DNA of 64,000 bases from CBCOTE01 sp965112965 (GCA_965112965.1 CBCOTE010000020.1:74677-138676); one strand, 5' to 3'. Positions 30,243 to 41,017 are shown, counted from the stretch's first letter. A program made the numbers and translations. Notes: generated from the letters alone by a model not told the origin.

Positions 30243-33200
30243 ATATAACATAGCTAGGTGAGATCGACTTGAATGACTTTTTTATTGGCTAAAACTCTAG
30301 GAATGGTGACCCTCCGATATTTTATTAAAAGATTTTGAGAAGTAATAGATTATTGGTAAAAAATATTGTTTTCGAGCAAGACAAAGAAAGATAAACATAG
30401 CCAAAAGTTTTTTTTACTATCTATTACAAGGCAATATTTTTTTATTGGTGGTAAGAATAAGGTATAGTTTTGCACTCAACGGGTCCAGCAGCCGTCGACG
30501 TCTTAAAATATCTGCGTATGGTGCAGTCATTTTTATTATATATTGACCAAACTATTTCAAATGTAGCTAAGGTGTGAGTTTAGGGCGTCCACGGCCATAA
30601 TCGCGCGGGGGGGGGGGTGGATAGTCGATGGAATTAAGCATCTGCAGGCTGCTGAATACTAGTTCTGGTTGCGGTCAGTACGATGCAGAGAGCTTCAACT
30701 TTATACAGTAGCATCGATGATGAAGTCGGGGCACTTGCCTTTGGTGGACATTTTGCGACCGTGGCAATGGTTGCTCGAAAGATTGGACAACTTAACGGAG
30801 GATGCTATTAATCCTCGACAAAATCCAATGTTACTCGCTATTTTTCTCCAACTTGTTGACTGCAATCTTGGTTGGCATGGTCGAGCAGTTCTCTACGAAA
30901 TATTCAGGTTTGACGGAGAAGATTCTTCGTAGAAGTTCCAAGATGAGAGAGCCGGTGGCTTGAGCTGATCTTGGGAATTAGAATATACAATATTGAAGCA
31001 GATGGAGGTCGTGTCTTGTTAGAGTTCGGGGCTATAGTAACGCATTAAAATGTGAACAATTATTTAAAACATCAAGGTCGACATCTAACTAGTAGATTGT
31101 AGACTATATTCGATGCCCTGCTAAGTACGATAGACCTCAATAGTAATTAGCTACAAGAGTTGACTAAAACGGTTTTCTGATATTTGTGTCCAGTTTTATG
31201 GACGTAAATTTCTTCCTCGGCAAGTCTTTGTCGTCTTGAATGAGGCTAATGTTCGAGTAATTGTCGATGAAGGATCTCGTCAGATTACTATACCTATCTT
31301 TATGGGAGCTTGTAGCTCCTGTATTTTCGGGGCTATTGAGGCGTTAATATTAGATATCATGCTAGGTATAAATTATTTTAAATAATTTCTGGCACAGCTA
31401 TAGTGCTGCTGACCGGAGCCGATTGTCTCACATCTATAGTATGGTATAGCCCTTTCCACAGAAAGTTATTCCGGACTAGAATGGGGTAAAAAAATCGGTT
31501 TGCCTGGGCCGTGAGCTATGCAACTAGTGATATATAATTAATTTGATTCGAACAGAAGGGCGGTCGAGCTAAAAAAATAATCTTAGTCCCATGGTGCCAC
31601 GAGTATAGTGACATCTAGCTTCCGAGAAATCGATGCGCAGATAGTGTCACTTATATCTAGAGTTCGGTTATCGGCCAGGAAAAGGCACTAAAATTTTGTT
31701 GGAAGACTTAGTTGTTCATTTAGCTGTCATAGATCATAACTTGGTTGGCAAAGAAGCCACGCAGGCTACTTAAAGTTAGAAAAAAAACAACGAAGTCTTT
31801 CTTGAAGAAAAAAATATCGATAAAATATAGCAAAATCTAGCTATATGACATACTGGAGTTAACGCTTAGTGCTTTAGCAAAAGTGGCGGCATTGCCGTCG
31901 TCGGGATTAATATGATGACAATAAGAGGTTAGTAAATGTTAACTTTGACGTGTTTATACTATAATAATGATAAATCCTTGGATCTTAGTATTTATAACTA
32001 GCCAGGCGACAGAGAATACGCTGGCCTGGTCACCGTAGCTGACCACGGCCTGCTAGTCTTTGTTTATATAGTGTCGAAAGACACGCACCGCACTATGTGC
32101 TCAGCAAAGCATATGCTATGCTACAGAGTTTCGATTCAGAGCAGGCCCGACAGTCTCAAGAGGATCAAAAAAATATATGAGTAGAGACAGGTGGTTGTCT
32201 GTATAGTAGATCTTTTTCGGTATATGCTTGCCGGACTGGAGTTTGGCGGTCGCAAATAACCGCTAAAGATTTTTTTATCGGTCATTACAGCTCAAAACAA
32301 AAAAATAAGCTAAAAATTATTCTGTAAATAGATCATGACTGCGGCTTATCGTTGGCTCATAGAACGTCTAGCCGAGATCGCTACTATGCCTGTAGTCAGC
32401 CGGTACAGTTGTGACCACCCCGCAACGTAGCTCTAACCTAGTAAAATAAAACTATGAGTATTCTCTATATATCTAAGATATTTAAATTATAATATCCGGC
32501 GTCTATACTATTAGAAGCTCGTGAGGCCATTTGTTGCCTACTTGAATAGGTTCGTGGTAACTACCAGCCTGCTTCTTTGGTCTAATATTGAAGCTTGAGG
32601 TAGATCCTGTCTGGCGCCAAACGGTGTATTGCTCGACTGTTAACCAGTTGACGCACATGTTTATCGACGGGTTATTACGGGTTATCAGCTTCATCCGTAA
32701 AAAAATCTGTCGATAGGACTGACCCACAGTTGACTATTTTTTTTAGTAGTCAACGTTGTAAACCGGTCTGGTGACGTTTGAGTCGGCATGCTTCCTGACC
32801 CGGCTGGTGTTAGATCCAGCTGTGATCTTCGATGTGTGTGTGGACGGTTGATGCATATGGCTGCTATTTAGTCCGCTTAAGGTCTGCGACAGTGGCGACG
32901 GATAGTATGGACTAATTTTATTATGATGGTCAATAATGAAGCTAATATCTTCTACCCCTTGGCTAAAGTCGCGATCTGCGCCTGGTAGGTCGGGTATCTG
33001 GCATAGTAGATGGAAGCCTTTTGAGTTATTATATTTTTAGCGGTAGTCAAGAGGAAAGGCTTGAGACCCAACAATAAAAATATTATCCATCTGGTTGGAT
33101 TGGACGCAGCTATGCTATGGCCGCCTTGAGATGAAGTTGACTGTTCTCTCACAGCCGAGGCCACATAGTCTTTTGATAAGTCCTTCCGGCTGTATAAGAG

Positions 33201-33507
33201 AGTGTACTGCAGATATTCAAATTGTTACGGTGAGTTTCTAATATATGGCTCTAAAGGGATATTCTCTTTCTAATCTGGCCGGGGAGAATGTTGTCGTCTC
33301 AGTCGGCGTGGTCTGCCATATGGTAGACAGAGATTTTTCTACATAATCACAATTGTGTGCGTTTCCGTAGAATATGCAGTCAGAATTATTTATTTCTTCT
33401 AGAAGGGATCGGCTGCCAGTGTTGACGTAGACGAGCTGTTGTTTAGTCTATCCTTCATCTTAGCCGTACTATCCTAGGACTACTCTCTATTTTGTTGCCC
33501 CCATCCA
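30225..33507. other. 3.3 kb gene-poor region
   Basis: At 30669-30932 three frames are open side by side (87 codons in the longest), which suggests an eroded gene. At 31164-31385 a frame of 73 codons without stops reads PRQVFVVLNEANVRVIVDEG and further on a hydrophobic end; it lacks a start codon and I cannot name the family. From 31.4 to 33.5 kb only short frames remain. No RNA gene or repeat was found apart from the G tract listed separately. The GT-C gene follows. Confidence 0.4.
30607..30617. repeat. Run of eleven G
   Basis: The only long G or C homopolymer in the window; other G/C runs do not exceed about seven. Such tracts are prone to slippage. It lies 62 nt before an unassigned 87-codon frame. 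Confidence 0.8.
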
Positions 33508-34938
33508 ATGTCACCCGTCTACGCCCATCCTGTTCGTGGCTCTGCGCCTTCTAGTGCAGCTTTTTTAGCCGTTTTAGCATTGACTATTTTTTTGATCACC
33601 GTAATTTGGTTACGACTTCCCTACGTAAATGGTCCAACTTACTGGCAATGGCCTTGGCTGAGCGGTAATATTTGGCGAACTTTAGGGTTTTTATGTTGGC
33701 CTTTGGCTTGTTTTCTTCCGGCTTGGTTGCTGCTGGCCAGATGGGATAGCCGCTGGACCAGTTGGCGGACCTTTACTTTATTAACTATGCTAGCCCTGGC
33801 CCAGTTCGGGTTTCAGATCGCGGCCATGTTCGGCGACTATCGTGGCCTAGATATGATTTCACATATCGTCACTTCGGCCGATGCCACGAGTTATTATAGC
33901 GATGCCTGTGCTATCGGAGAGGATTTACGCTCTTGGCTGAGTCATTTCCATCTGGTGCGTTTTGCAGAAATGGCACCGCACACCCAGACCAAACCGGCCG
34001 GACCGGTCATCTTCTACTGGGCGTTCGTCCGTTTGTTCGGCCCGGATGTGGGCGGTGTAGTGGCGGGCTATTTTGTGGGCGCTTTGACCAGCCTGGGCGT
34101 GTTCGTGGTCTGGCTCTTTGCCTGGCTCTGGACTCGTGACCCGCGCCGTCGGGTCTGGTGCGCTGCCCTCTACGCCATGCTTCCAGGCCTGGCCCTTTGG
34201 CTGCCTGAATTCGACCAGTGGTATCCCATTGCCACCATGCTTATGGGATTGACCTGGATGCGGGCGTTGAGGGAACATCGGGAGGCCGGGGCGTGGGGGG
34301 GGACTCGATACGCGCTGTGGCTAGGAGTAGTCCTTTTCGCATTCACGCTTATGACTTACGTAATACTCACGATGGGAGCTTGGATGAGCCTAGTTGCGTT
34401 CTACCACCTTTTAACTGCACATCGGCATAGTCAGGCTCTGGGCCGTATTACCGCTGTTATCGCCGTCGGGCTGGCGACATGGTTCGGGCTGCATGTGCTA
34501 TTTGCCTGGACTACAGGGTACCATCCCATCCTGTCGTTCCTGCGGGCACTCGACAATGAACAGTATTTTTTGATCTTCGTTAAACGGCCTGGAGGTTGGT
34601 ACGTACTTTTCGATATGTGGGATTTCGCCATATCCTCAGGGATGGCCCCGTTGGGGCTGGCGGCATGGGAGTTATACTGGGGCTGGCGCGGCCTACGGGA
34701 ATCGTCTATGAATTTTTGGCTTACAGGTATGAGCTGGGCGACTTTGGGCATCATAGGTTTTGTCGGGCTTATGCCTGGTGAGGCAGCGCGAGTATGGCTT
34801 TTCCTACAGCCGCTTCTAATCGTTCCTGCCGGATTGACATTATCCCGACTAGGATTAAACCGGCAAGCGCTATTGATCGGCGCCATGTGGTTATCCATCG
34901 CAGTCATTAAAAGCCGGATGCTATTTATTGCAGCCTGA
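33508..34938 (+). CDS. Polytopic membrane protein, probable GT-C family glycosyltransferase
   Basis: A 476-residue integral membrane protein with about ten hydrophobic segments, beginning with residues 19-36 (AFLAVLALTIFLITVIWL). The first large outer loop carries FGDYRGLDMISHIV near 109-122 and a TKPAGPVIFYWAF segment near 160-172; acidic residues in this loop followed by a K-P-P/A-G motif are typical of ArnT/PMT-like GT-C enzymes, which use a lipid-linked sugar to glycosylate envelope molecules. GC content is higher than in the surrounding gap, so the gene is clearly under selection. The ATG at 33508 lacks a good ribosome binding site. It converges with the flippase gene 70 nt away. Donor and acceptor unknown. 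Confidence 0.65.
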   Translation: MSPVYAHPVRGSAPSSAAFLAVLALTIFLITVIWLRLPYVNGPTYWQWPWLSGNIWRTLGFLCWPLACFLPAWLLLARWDSRWTSWRTFTLLTMLALAQFGFQIAAMFGDYRGLDMISHIVTSADATSYYSDACAIGEDLRSWLSHFHLVRFAEMAPHTQTKPAGPVIFYWAFVRLFGPDVGGVVAGYFVGALTSLGVFVVWLFAWLWTRDPRRRVWCAALYAMLPGLALWLPEFDQWYPIATMLMGLTWMRALREHREAGAWGGTRYALWLGVVLFAFTLMTYVILTMGAWMSLVAFYHLLTAHRHSQALGRITAVIAVGLATWFGLHVLFAWTTGYHPILSFLRALDNEQYFLIFVKRPGGWYVLFDMWDFAISSGMAPLGLAAWELYWGWRGLRESSMNFWLTGMSWATLGIIGFVGLMPGEAARVWLFLQPLLIVPAGLTLSRLGLNRQALLIGAMWLSIAVIKSRMLFIAA

Positions 34939-35008
34939 GTTGTAATCTACCGCAGGTCATCATTTTTTTTTGTCGGCTTTTTACCATCATATCCGTTGAG
35001 ACCTCTAC

Positions 35009-36499
35009 TTACATGCTACGGTTTGTAAGTACGGTGAGGCGCTTGCGCCAGCACCAAGCCAAGGTGCCAATAGGCAATAAGGCCAAGATTTCTCCTATCT
35101 CTCTGAGTACATAGGTGGTACCCAGATAGTAGAGGCTGGCGCATAGGCCCATGGCGGCTATGATCTGGAGGAAGGAATAGAGAGGAATAATATGTAGAGT
35201 TAATTGACAGAAAAGCACGGTCATAGCTGCTACAAAAATTTTAGTGGCCAGGATAGAAACTACTGATCCGAGGAGGGGATTTCCAGGTATTAAGATGGCG
35301 CATGTCGTCATGTTGAAGGCTAGGCCCAGAAGGTAAAAAATGAGTAGCAACCGTTCACGCTGAATACTGATCATTATGTAGTGGGCCAGGTTGTGCAGGA
35401 AGGCGAAGAGAATAGTCCCGGCGAGATATTTTTGCATCCACACAGCATTGCAGTATTTATCACCAAAAACGAGTAGAATGATACGGTCAGATTCAATATA
35501 AAGTATAAATGTGAAAAATACGGCGACGGTAAAAAGCCAGGATGCAGTGTTGCGGACTAGACGGGAAAATTCTTCTCGATTAGCAATCCACAACTTAATC
35601 AATAGCGGAAACAGTATCTTACGCAGTAGCATACCCGAAATCATAATGGAGATACCATCCACCACCTGCCACGTGACGCTATAATTGGCTACGCCATTTG
35701 AGCCGGCAAATTTTTGAAGAAAAAATATATTAATTTTATTGTATAAAATAGCTGCGATAGCCATTAAAGTATAGGTGATGCTGCCCCGCCAGGTCATCCA
35801 GATGAGCTTAAAATCTCGCCACCCCACACTGACAGTGCCGCGACGGACGCGACGCAAGAGTATGATGGCGACTCCACTAAGGGAGGTACAGGTCTCGATG
35901 AGTTTGTATGCTGATATGGTTAGAGGGTGGAAACCGAGGAGTAGAGTGGTAATACCGTAACCAAAACCTAAGAAGGCCCCAAGGGACTGTAAGCGGCTCT
36001 CTACATCTTGGCGGCCAAGAACCTGACAGGTGACAAAAAAAGAGGAAGCTAGAGCATCTAGAGCCACGCCTGTAGCTAGGATAACGATTAGCCACTTGAG
36101 ATCGGAATCATAATTTTGCCAAAAAATGAATATGAGCATTCCAAGCCAAGAAAGACTAAGGAGCAGACTCTTGACTAAGCTGACTTGTAAGAGAATGGCA
36201 GTGGGGTAATTAGTCTTACGGGCGAGTAGGGTGGCAAGATGTTGGTTGAGGCCAAACTCGGCTACAAAGAGCATGATCTGGCCAATGTTAATGGCTAGTA
36301 TGAATTGGCCAAAAGTGATAGCAAAGTTGCGAGCGAGATAGATGAGTAAAATACCTTGAAGGATTTCGCGAAACCAATAGGCACTAAAAAGGTAGGCAAA
36401 CTTTTTGACTATGCTATAGGAGCCAGGTGATGCCTGGTTACTATTAGGGATAAGTTTGACGGCCTCTGGAGGAATATTATATTGGGACGCAGAGGGCAT
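35009..36499 (-). CDS. Polysaccharide flippase of the MOP superfamily (Wzx-like)
   Basis: A 496-residue inner-membrane protein with 12-14 hydrophobic segments and few charged residues between them. Residues about 28-60 (KFAYLFSAYWFREILQGIL, then FGQFILAINIGQIM) are typical of the first two helices of the oligosaccharide flippase family, which moves undecaprenyl-linked sugar units to the periplasm. The length is normal. The last 20 residues are basic, as is common for the cytoplasmic end. Next to a GT-C protein and near an SGNH hydrolase and a family 2 glycosyltransferase, it points to synthesis of a surface polysaccharide. No polymerase or chain-length regulator is visible in the window. Confidence 0.8.
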   Translation of the reverse strand: MPSASQYNIPPEAVKLIPNSNQASPGSYSIVKKFAYLFSAYWFREILQGILLIYLARNFAITFGQFILAINIGQIMLFVAEFGLNQHLATLLARKTNYPTAILLQVSLVKSLLLSLSWLGMLIFIFWQNYDSDLKWLIVILATGVALDALASSFFVTCQVLGRQDVESRLQSLGAFLGFGYGITTLLLGFHPLTISAYKLIETCTSLSGVAIILLRRVRRGTVSVGWRDFKLIWMTWRGSITYTLMAIAAILYNKINIFFLQKFAGSNGVANYSVTWQVVDGISIMISGMLLRKILFPLLIKLWIANREEFSRLVRNTASWLFTVAVFFTFILYIESDRIILLVFGDKYCNAVWMQKYLAGTILFAFLHNLAHYIMISIQRERLLLIFYLLGLAFNMTTCAILIPGNPLLGSVVSILATKIFVAAMTVLFCQLTLHIIPLYSFLQIIAAMGLCASLYYLGTTYVLREIGEILALLPIGTLAWCWRKRLTVLTNRSM

Positions 36500-36711
36500 A
36501 GCACAGGTTTCTAACTACCCAGAGGTAGCATCAGACATTAAGCTACAGGGCTCCTTTAGATAGACGACAAATACTAGCATGTAGCCAGGTACAGAGATAG
36601 TGGCAACTAAAGTAAACAGATTAGCCAAAACTTATGGACAAATCAAGACCTATAGCCTTAGAATGGCAGATGAGACATTGTGTCAGTTTAATGACTTCAG
36701 TAACATTACTA

Positions 36712-36741
36712 TTGACAATAGTGGAATGATAAGCGTATAAT
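36712..36741 (+). promoter_or_regulatory. Consensus sigma-70 promoter for the alpha-oxoamine synthase operon
   Basis: TTGACA at 36712-36717 and TATAAT at 36736-36741, both perfect consensus, are separated by 18 nt. The predicted transcript would start near 36748 and give a leader of about 150 nt before the ATG at 36900. It is the best promoter in the window and lies in the 400-nt gap between the divergent flippase and synthase genes. Nothing else was seen in that gap. Confidence 0.75.
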
Positions 36742-36899
36742 AATTAGCTTTGTTTTGTTCATACGAAAAAAATACTTAGAGGTTTATTTTTATTTAGAAT
36801 ACATGTTTCGTTGACAATTTTAGGACTAGATGCCTCCAGGTATAAGACTCGTCTGCCGTTGCCCCGGCATTATATATTGCACAGGATACTGAACAGGGC

Positions 36900-38117
36900 A
36901 TGATTATCACCGACCGCTTCCAGCCGTTGCTCGAGAGAGTAAAGCACATCAAGACCCAGTCCTTTTACCCTTACTTCCAGCCTATTTCTCGTTCTTTTGG
37001 CCCTGAAGTCGAGGTTGGCGATCTTCGGCTGGTCATGATCGGCTCCAACGACTATCTTGGGTTGACCCACGACGCTTATGTCCTGGACCGGGCAGAAGCG
37101 GCTCTACGGCGCTGGGGTACCGGATCAGGTGGGTCTCGTTTTTTATCGGGTAACATGACCTTGCATGAGGAGTTAGAGATACGGCTGGCTGCCTTTGTTG
37201 GCAAAAAGTGTGCTTTAGTGCATACGACGGGTTTTTTAGCCAATCTAGGGGCTATTAGCACGCTTATCGCCCCAGACGATATTATTCTTTACGATAAGGA
37301 AAACCACGCCAGTATCGCAGAAGGTTGCCGCTCCTCGGCTGCGCGCATTACCTACTTTGACCATAATAATGCTACTGAAGCCCGCCGTAAGCTGGTTAAT
37401 ACCCGTAAAAAGAATCTTGATACGACTATTTTTCTTATTACCGAGGGTGTCTTCAGCATGTCTGGTGATGTGTCTGCATTACCCGAACTAGTGGCGTTTA
37501 AAGAGGACTATCCTGAACTGATCATCTATCTGGACGATGCCCACGGCCTGGGCGTCATGGGCAAAGGCGGCCGTGGCACGGCCATGCACTTTGGCTGCGT
37601 AGATAAGGTCGATTATATCATGGGTACATTTTCTAAAGCCATGGCCTCCATTGGTGGATTTATCGCCACGGATAACGAGGATGTGTTACTCTGTGTCAAG
37701 CATAATTCCAAGACGCTTATTTTTTCCGCCGCCCTTCCGGCTTGCAATGCGGCCACGGTACTAGCTTGTCTAGATATTTTGGAGCGGGAGCCAGAACGCG
37801 TAGAACGGTTATGGCATAACACTGAGAAGGTTCGCGCCGGCTATAATGATATCGGCCTTATAACTGGGACGAGCGCCTCGCCCATCGTGCCCATTTATAT
37901 TGGCGACGACGATCTGGCCTTAGCCTTCTCCAGCGAGCTATTTAAGTACAAAATTTTCGCCCTGCCCGCCCTCTATCCAGCCGTGCCTAAAGGTAAGGCC
38001 TTGATTCGTACTGCCTACATGAGTACACATGAGGACCGGCATATTGATTATGTCCTTGAAGTGCTGGCGAAAATGGCCAAAAAATATCGAATTCGACAGT
38101 GTGATCTGGAATCATAA
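36900..38117 (+). CDS. PLP-dependent alpha-oxoamine synthase (serine palmitoyltransferase-like)
   Basis: A 405-residue enzyme of the group that joins an amino acid to an acyl-CoA or acyl carrier protein with loss of CO2 (8-amino-7-oxononanoate synthase, KBL, serine palmitoyltransferase, CqsA). Key features: the glycine-rich stretch GTGSGGSRFLSGN at 73-85, the H-x-S-I segment NHASIAEG at 135-142, the PLP-contacting DDAHGLGVMG at 212-221, and the PLP lysine K246 in TFSKAMASIGG. The N-terminal region KTQSFYPYFQPI is more like serine palmitoyltransferase than biotin synthesis BioF. No other biotin gene is adjacent; the gene is followed by exporter genes. A sphingoid-type lipid or a secreted alpha-aminoketone is therefore a reasonable inference, not shown. 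Confidence 0.85.
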   Translation: MIITDRFQPLLERVKHIKTQSFYPYFQPISRSFGPEVEVGDLRLVMIGSNDYLGLTHDAYVLDRAEAALRRWGTGSGGSRFLSGNMTLHEELEIRLAAFVGKKCALVHTTGFLANLGAISTLIAPDDIILYDKENHASIAEGCRSSAARITYFDHNNATEARRKLVNTRKKNLDTTIFLITEGVFSMSGDVSALPELVAFKEDYPELIIYLDDAHGLGVMGKGGRGTAMHFGCVDKVDYIMGTFSKAMASIGGFIATDNEDVLLCVKHNSKTLIFSAALPACNAATVLACLDILEREPERVERLWHNTEKVRAGYNDIGLITGTSASPIVPIYIGDDDLALAFSSELFKYKIFALPALYPAVPKGKALIRTAYMSTHEDRHIDYVLEVLAKMAKKYRIRQCDLES

Positions 38118-38134
38118 GCCGCGGCCGATGCGGC
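38118..38134 (+). terminator. GC-rich hairpin right after the synthase stop codon
   Basis: GCCGC pairs with GCGGC around a 7-nt loop, starting directly after the stop codon of the synthase. No T tract follows immediately, so it may reduce read-through into the permease gene, protect the 3' end of an RNA, or mean nothing. The next gene starts 110 nt downstream. Confidence 0.35.
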
Positions 38135-38243
38135 ATAAGTGTATAAACCATTGAAATAAAAAAATTGACCGTTTGAATTCGTAGATTTTTTATATCCTGT
38201 GTCTTATATTTTCAGAGATTGCCTCTGAAAAAAAAGAAGTTTG

Positions 38244-39437
38244 ATGATAGAATTTATCGATCTTCTCCGTATAAGTCTCCGCCAGGTCTTGCGCCAGCAC
38301 AAGTGCTACCTGGGCGTGATATTGTCTATAGCCTTTGGTACGGCAGGCTTTATACTTATCCTAACTATGGGCGATGAGGTCAAGTGTAGCCTAAACCGTG
38401 ATCTCGATTTATTGGGAGGAGCCACGGTGGTCAAGGCTTTCTTTAGATTTAGCCATAACCAGCGGGACTGGATCAGACGGCCACCTTGGTTCTATGAAAC
38501 GACTAATGCAGCTTTGCGCACAATCCTTGGGGTGGAATACATTACGGCTATCACCATGTACAACGGCGTGGCCATTCAGGGTAAATCTACCTATAAGTTT
38601 GCCTTGTTCGGGGTAGATGAACATTTTTGGGAAGTTAATAGTGTTACTCCAAAGACTGGCAGTTTTTTTGGCGTTAAGGAAATCAAGGAACGGACCCGAG
38701 TGCTTGTACTGGGCAAAGAACTAGCCAAGAAGATCTATGGAATAGATAAAAATCCGGTGGGCGAATTATTGTCCCTGAACGACGCACTCTACCAGGTCAC
38801 GGGCACACTTGATGCCGTAAGTAGCAAACGATTGTCTGATTTTGCCTATATCCCCATCACTACTCAGTCAGACCAAGTAGCCAACTTGCAGCCGACGCGC
38901 ATCCACCTGCGGTGCCGTAGTTTGAACGATGTAGAGTCTGTAGCCAACACTATTCCTTGTATTGTTATCGCTCACCAACCGGCCGAGGATCTGCACGTGG
39001 AGGTAGCCTGGGGCCAGCTCCGGTATATAAAGTGCGTAGTCTGGCTAGTGGAATTGTTTATTTATTTTTCCGTCAGCGCTACACTAATATTGGGTGGATT
39101 CGGTATTTGGAATGGCATAATGTCTGCAGTCAAGGCGCGGACCCGAGAAATCGGACTAAAGAAGGCAATGGGAGCTGATGAATTGGATATTATGCTACAG
39201 TTTTTGTCCGAGTCTATATCGCTTAGTCTTACCGCGGCTATAATAGGGATATTACTAGGTCTGAGCTGTGTGGCCGTTGCTGTCACTCTACTCAAGAGCG
39301 AGCTGCCGTATATGCAGCTAATTACCTACTCGGGCATGGCTGTTGTTTTTGCCTTGGTACTTGGCATAGGAGCCGGCTTTTACCCCTCCTTGCGTGCCAG
39401 CCGCATGGAGGTGGTAGCCGCCATTCGTTATGAATAG
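38244..39437 (+). CDS. FtsX/MacB-type ABC transporter permease
   Basis: A 398-residue inner-membrane protein. One membrane helix lies at about 22-43 (CYLGVILSIAFGTAGFILIL), then a large periplasmic domain of the MacB type (about 50-265), then three helices near 270-295, 320-345 and 365-385 and the C-terminal signature YPSLRASRMEVVAAIRYE, which is nearly diagnostic for MacB/LolC-like permeases (P-A-x-x-A-x-x-x-x-P-x-x-A-L-R). The internal KARTREIGLKKAMGA motif is the coupling segment that touches the ATPase. The ATG at 38244 is preferred over the TTG one codon earlier. Members of this family need a partner ATPase; none is encoded in this cluster. With the following TolC-like and HlyD-like proteins it would form a tripartite exporter. 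Confidence 0.85.
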   Translation: MIEFIDLLRISLRQVLRQHKCYLGVILSIAFGTAGFILILTMGDEVKCSLNRDLDLLGGATVVKAFFRFSHNQRDWIRRPPWFYETTNAALRTILGVEYITAITMYNGVAIQGKSTYKFALFGVDEHFWEVNSVTPKTGSFFGVKEIKERTRVLVLGKELAKKIYGIDKNPVGELLSLNDALYQVTGTLDAVSSKRLSDFAYIPITTQSDQVANLQPTRIHLRCRSLNDVESVANTIPCIVIAHQPAEDLHVEVAWGQLRYIKCVVWLVELFIYFSVSATLILGGFGIWNGIMSAVKARTREIGLKKAMGADELDIMLQFLSESISLSLTAAIIGILLGLSCVAVAVTLLKSELPYMQLITYSGMAVVFALVLGIGAGFYPSLRASRMEVVAAIRYE

Positions 39438-39601
39438 GTCTGGTTCAGGCGGCACTCCAACCATTGTTACTTGACCAGATCGCACAAAATTTGCTAATAT
39501 ATCCATATGTGTGCTTCTTGCAATAGGGCGACGGCTTAAAACAGGAGTATAATGGATATAGTCCGGCAAGCGTCAACGCCTTATGCATTTGAGGAGGCAA
39601 T

Positions 39602-41017
39602 GTGCAATTTACTTTTATTAAACTGTTGTCAGTTTTTCTATATCGGTTTGTGATAATATCCTTGCAGTTTTCGGTTTTTATACTGGCAGTTCTATTGTGT
39701 ACTTTTAGCTATAGCATGGCCGCTAATGTCCAGGTTCCAGCTATGGCCGTCGATATTACTGCGGCTAAAATCGGGGATAATGGACATAAACTCATTCCCC
39801 CCATAGATTTAACCAAACCACTCTGCTACGAGGATTGCATATACCACGCACTACTCCATTCACCATATTTTGCAAAAAGTACTATACAGATAGAATTAGA
39901 TCGTATCGAAGAACGCGACGCTCGATGGAAAATATTTCCAAACATTGAAATTAATGGCAATTTTATAGTTAACAAACCCGATAGCCGTAATTCGAGCCCA
40001 TCAAAAGCCAACTTTGTCGTGGGTAGCTGGGATCCTATGCATGCTTACTTCTCTATCGGTGCGTACAAAATTCTTACTGAAATAGCAGTATACAGACACC
40101 TAAAAGTCATTGCTGAAAGTTTGTTTAGTATGGCTGATGCATTTCTTAGGCTGGAGTATATGGACAAGGTCGCCGCTCTCATAAATGAAGAGATTACCTT
40201 GGCCGAGCAAGAAAAGGCCTATACTATGAACTGTTATCAGAATGGCCGGGCTAGCACTTTAGATATCGTTTCGGTTGAACATAAGATTGACCGACTGACT
40301 CTTTATGGCCAGCAGAATAACGGTAAGCGCCAAAATGTGCTGGAAAGCCTTAAGAGAATCCTGGGCGTGCCTTTGGATCAGAGTATAGTTGTAAATCTAA
40401 AGAGCAGCCGTAATCAAATTATAGGTTCTTTTGATCCTGCTGCAGCCACCTTGGAACTAGCACAGCGTAATTCCATAGATCTCAAGATTAAATCATTAGA
40501 AAAAAAAGTACAACATTATTATACTATTGCTTCCTATGCCCAATATATTCCAAAAATACAGCTTGGCTTACGGACAGATTATTCTGCTTATTCGAATTCT
40601 GACGTTTTAGTCTCTAGTATAGGCCTCACCACACCCTTGTGGGATTGGGGCTCACGCTGGCGAACTATTAGTAAAGAAAAACATAAGTTGTATAAGGTAG
40701 AGGCTGAGACGGTGGAGAAAGAGTTCGACCTAAACGGAGAATGGCGAAATTCTGAAATCGAGCGCCAGGATTATGTTAGAAATTTAAATCTTGCATATTC
40801 TGCCCTGAAGTTGGTTAATCTAAAAAAACAACAAGCAGAAATTCGCTATAAGTCTGGAACTGAGAGCTATACAGCCTACCTCGAATTACTCATGGCTTTA
40901 TATGAATCTCAGATTGCCACCCTTACCGCAGAGTTGCAGTATGACGAGGCTTTACTTAAGTTACGCCATATCACGGGTGACCTTTATAAAAGTTATGTCG
41001 ATGCCTCAAGTTTATAA
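39602..41017 (+). CDS. TolC-like outer membrane efflux protein
   Basis: A 471-residue protein of the outer membrane factor family, which forms a channel across the outer membrane and periplasm. It starts with a long hydrophobic signal sequence ending near SYSMAA (residues 37-42), and then shows two long helical hairpins rich in charged heptads (for example 165-215 and 345-425) with the conserved strand-rich insertions between. The start is GTG with GAGGAGG 4 nt upstream; the overlapping ATG two bases earlier is out of frame. Its stop lies close to, or inside, the next gene, depending on that gene's start. It is the channel part of the tripartite exporter. Confidence 0.85.
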   Translation: MQFTFIKLLSVFLYRFVIISLQFSVFILAVLLCTFSYSMAANVQVPAMAVDITAAKIGDNGHKLIPPIDLTKPLCYEDCIYHALLHSPYFAKSTIQIELDRIEERDARWKIFPNIEINGNFIVNKPDSRNSSPSKANFVVGSWDPMHAYFSIGAYKILTEIAVYRHLKVIAESLFSMADAFLRLEYMDKVAALINEEITLAEQEKAYTMNCYQNGRASTLDIVSVEHKIDRLTLYGQQNNGKRQNVLESLKRILGVPLDQSIVVNLKSSRNQIIGSFDPAAATLELAQRNSIDLKIKSLEKKVQHYYTIASYAQYIPKIQLGLRTDYSAYSNSDVLVSSIGLTTPLWDWGSRWRTISKEKHKLYKVEAETVEKEFDLNGEWRNSEIERQDYVRNLNLAYSALKLVNLKKQQAEIRYKSGTESYTAYLELLMALYESQIATLTAELQYDEALLKLRHITGDLYKSYVDASSL

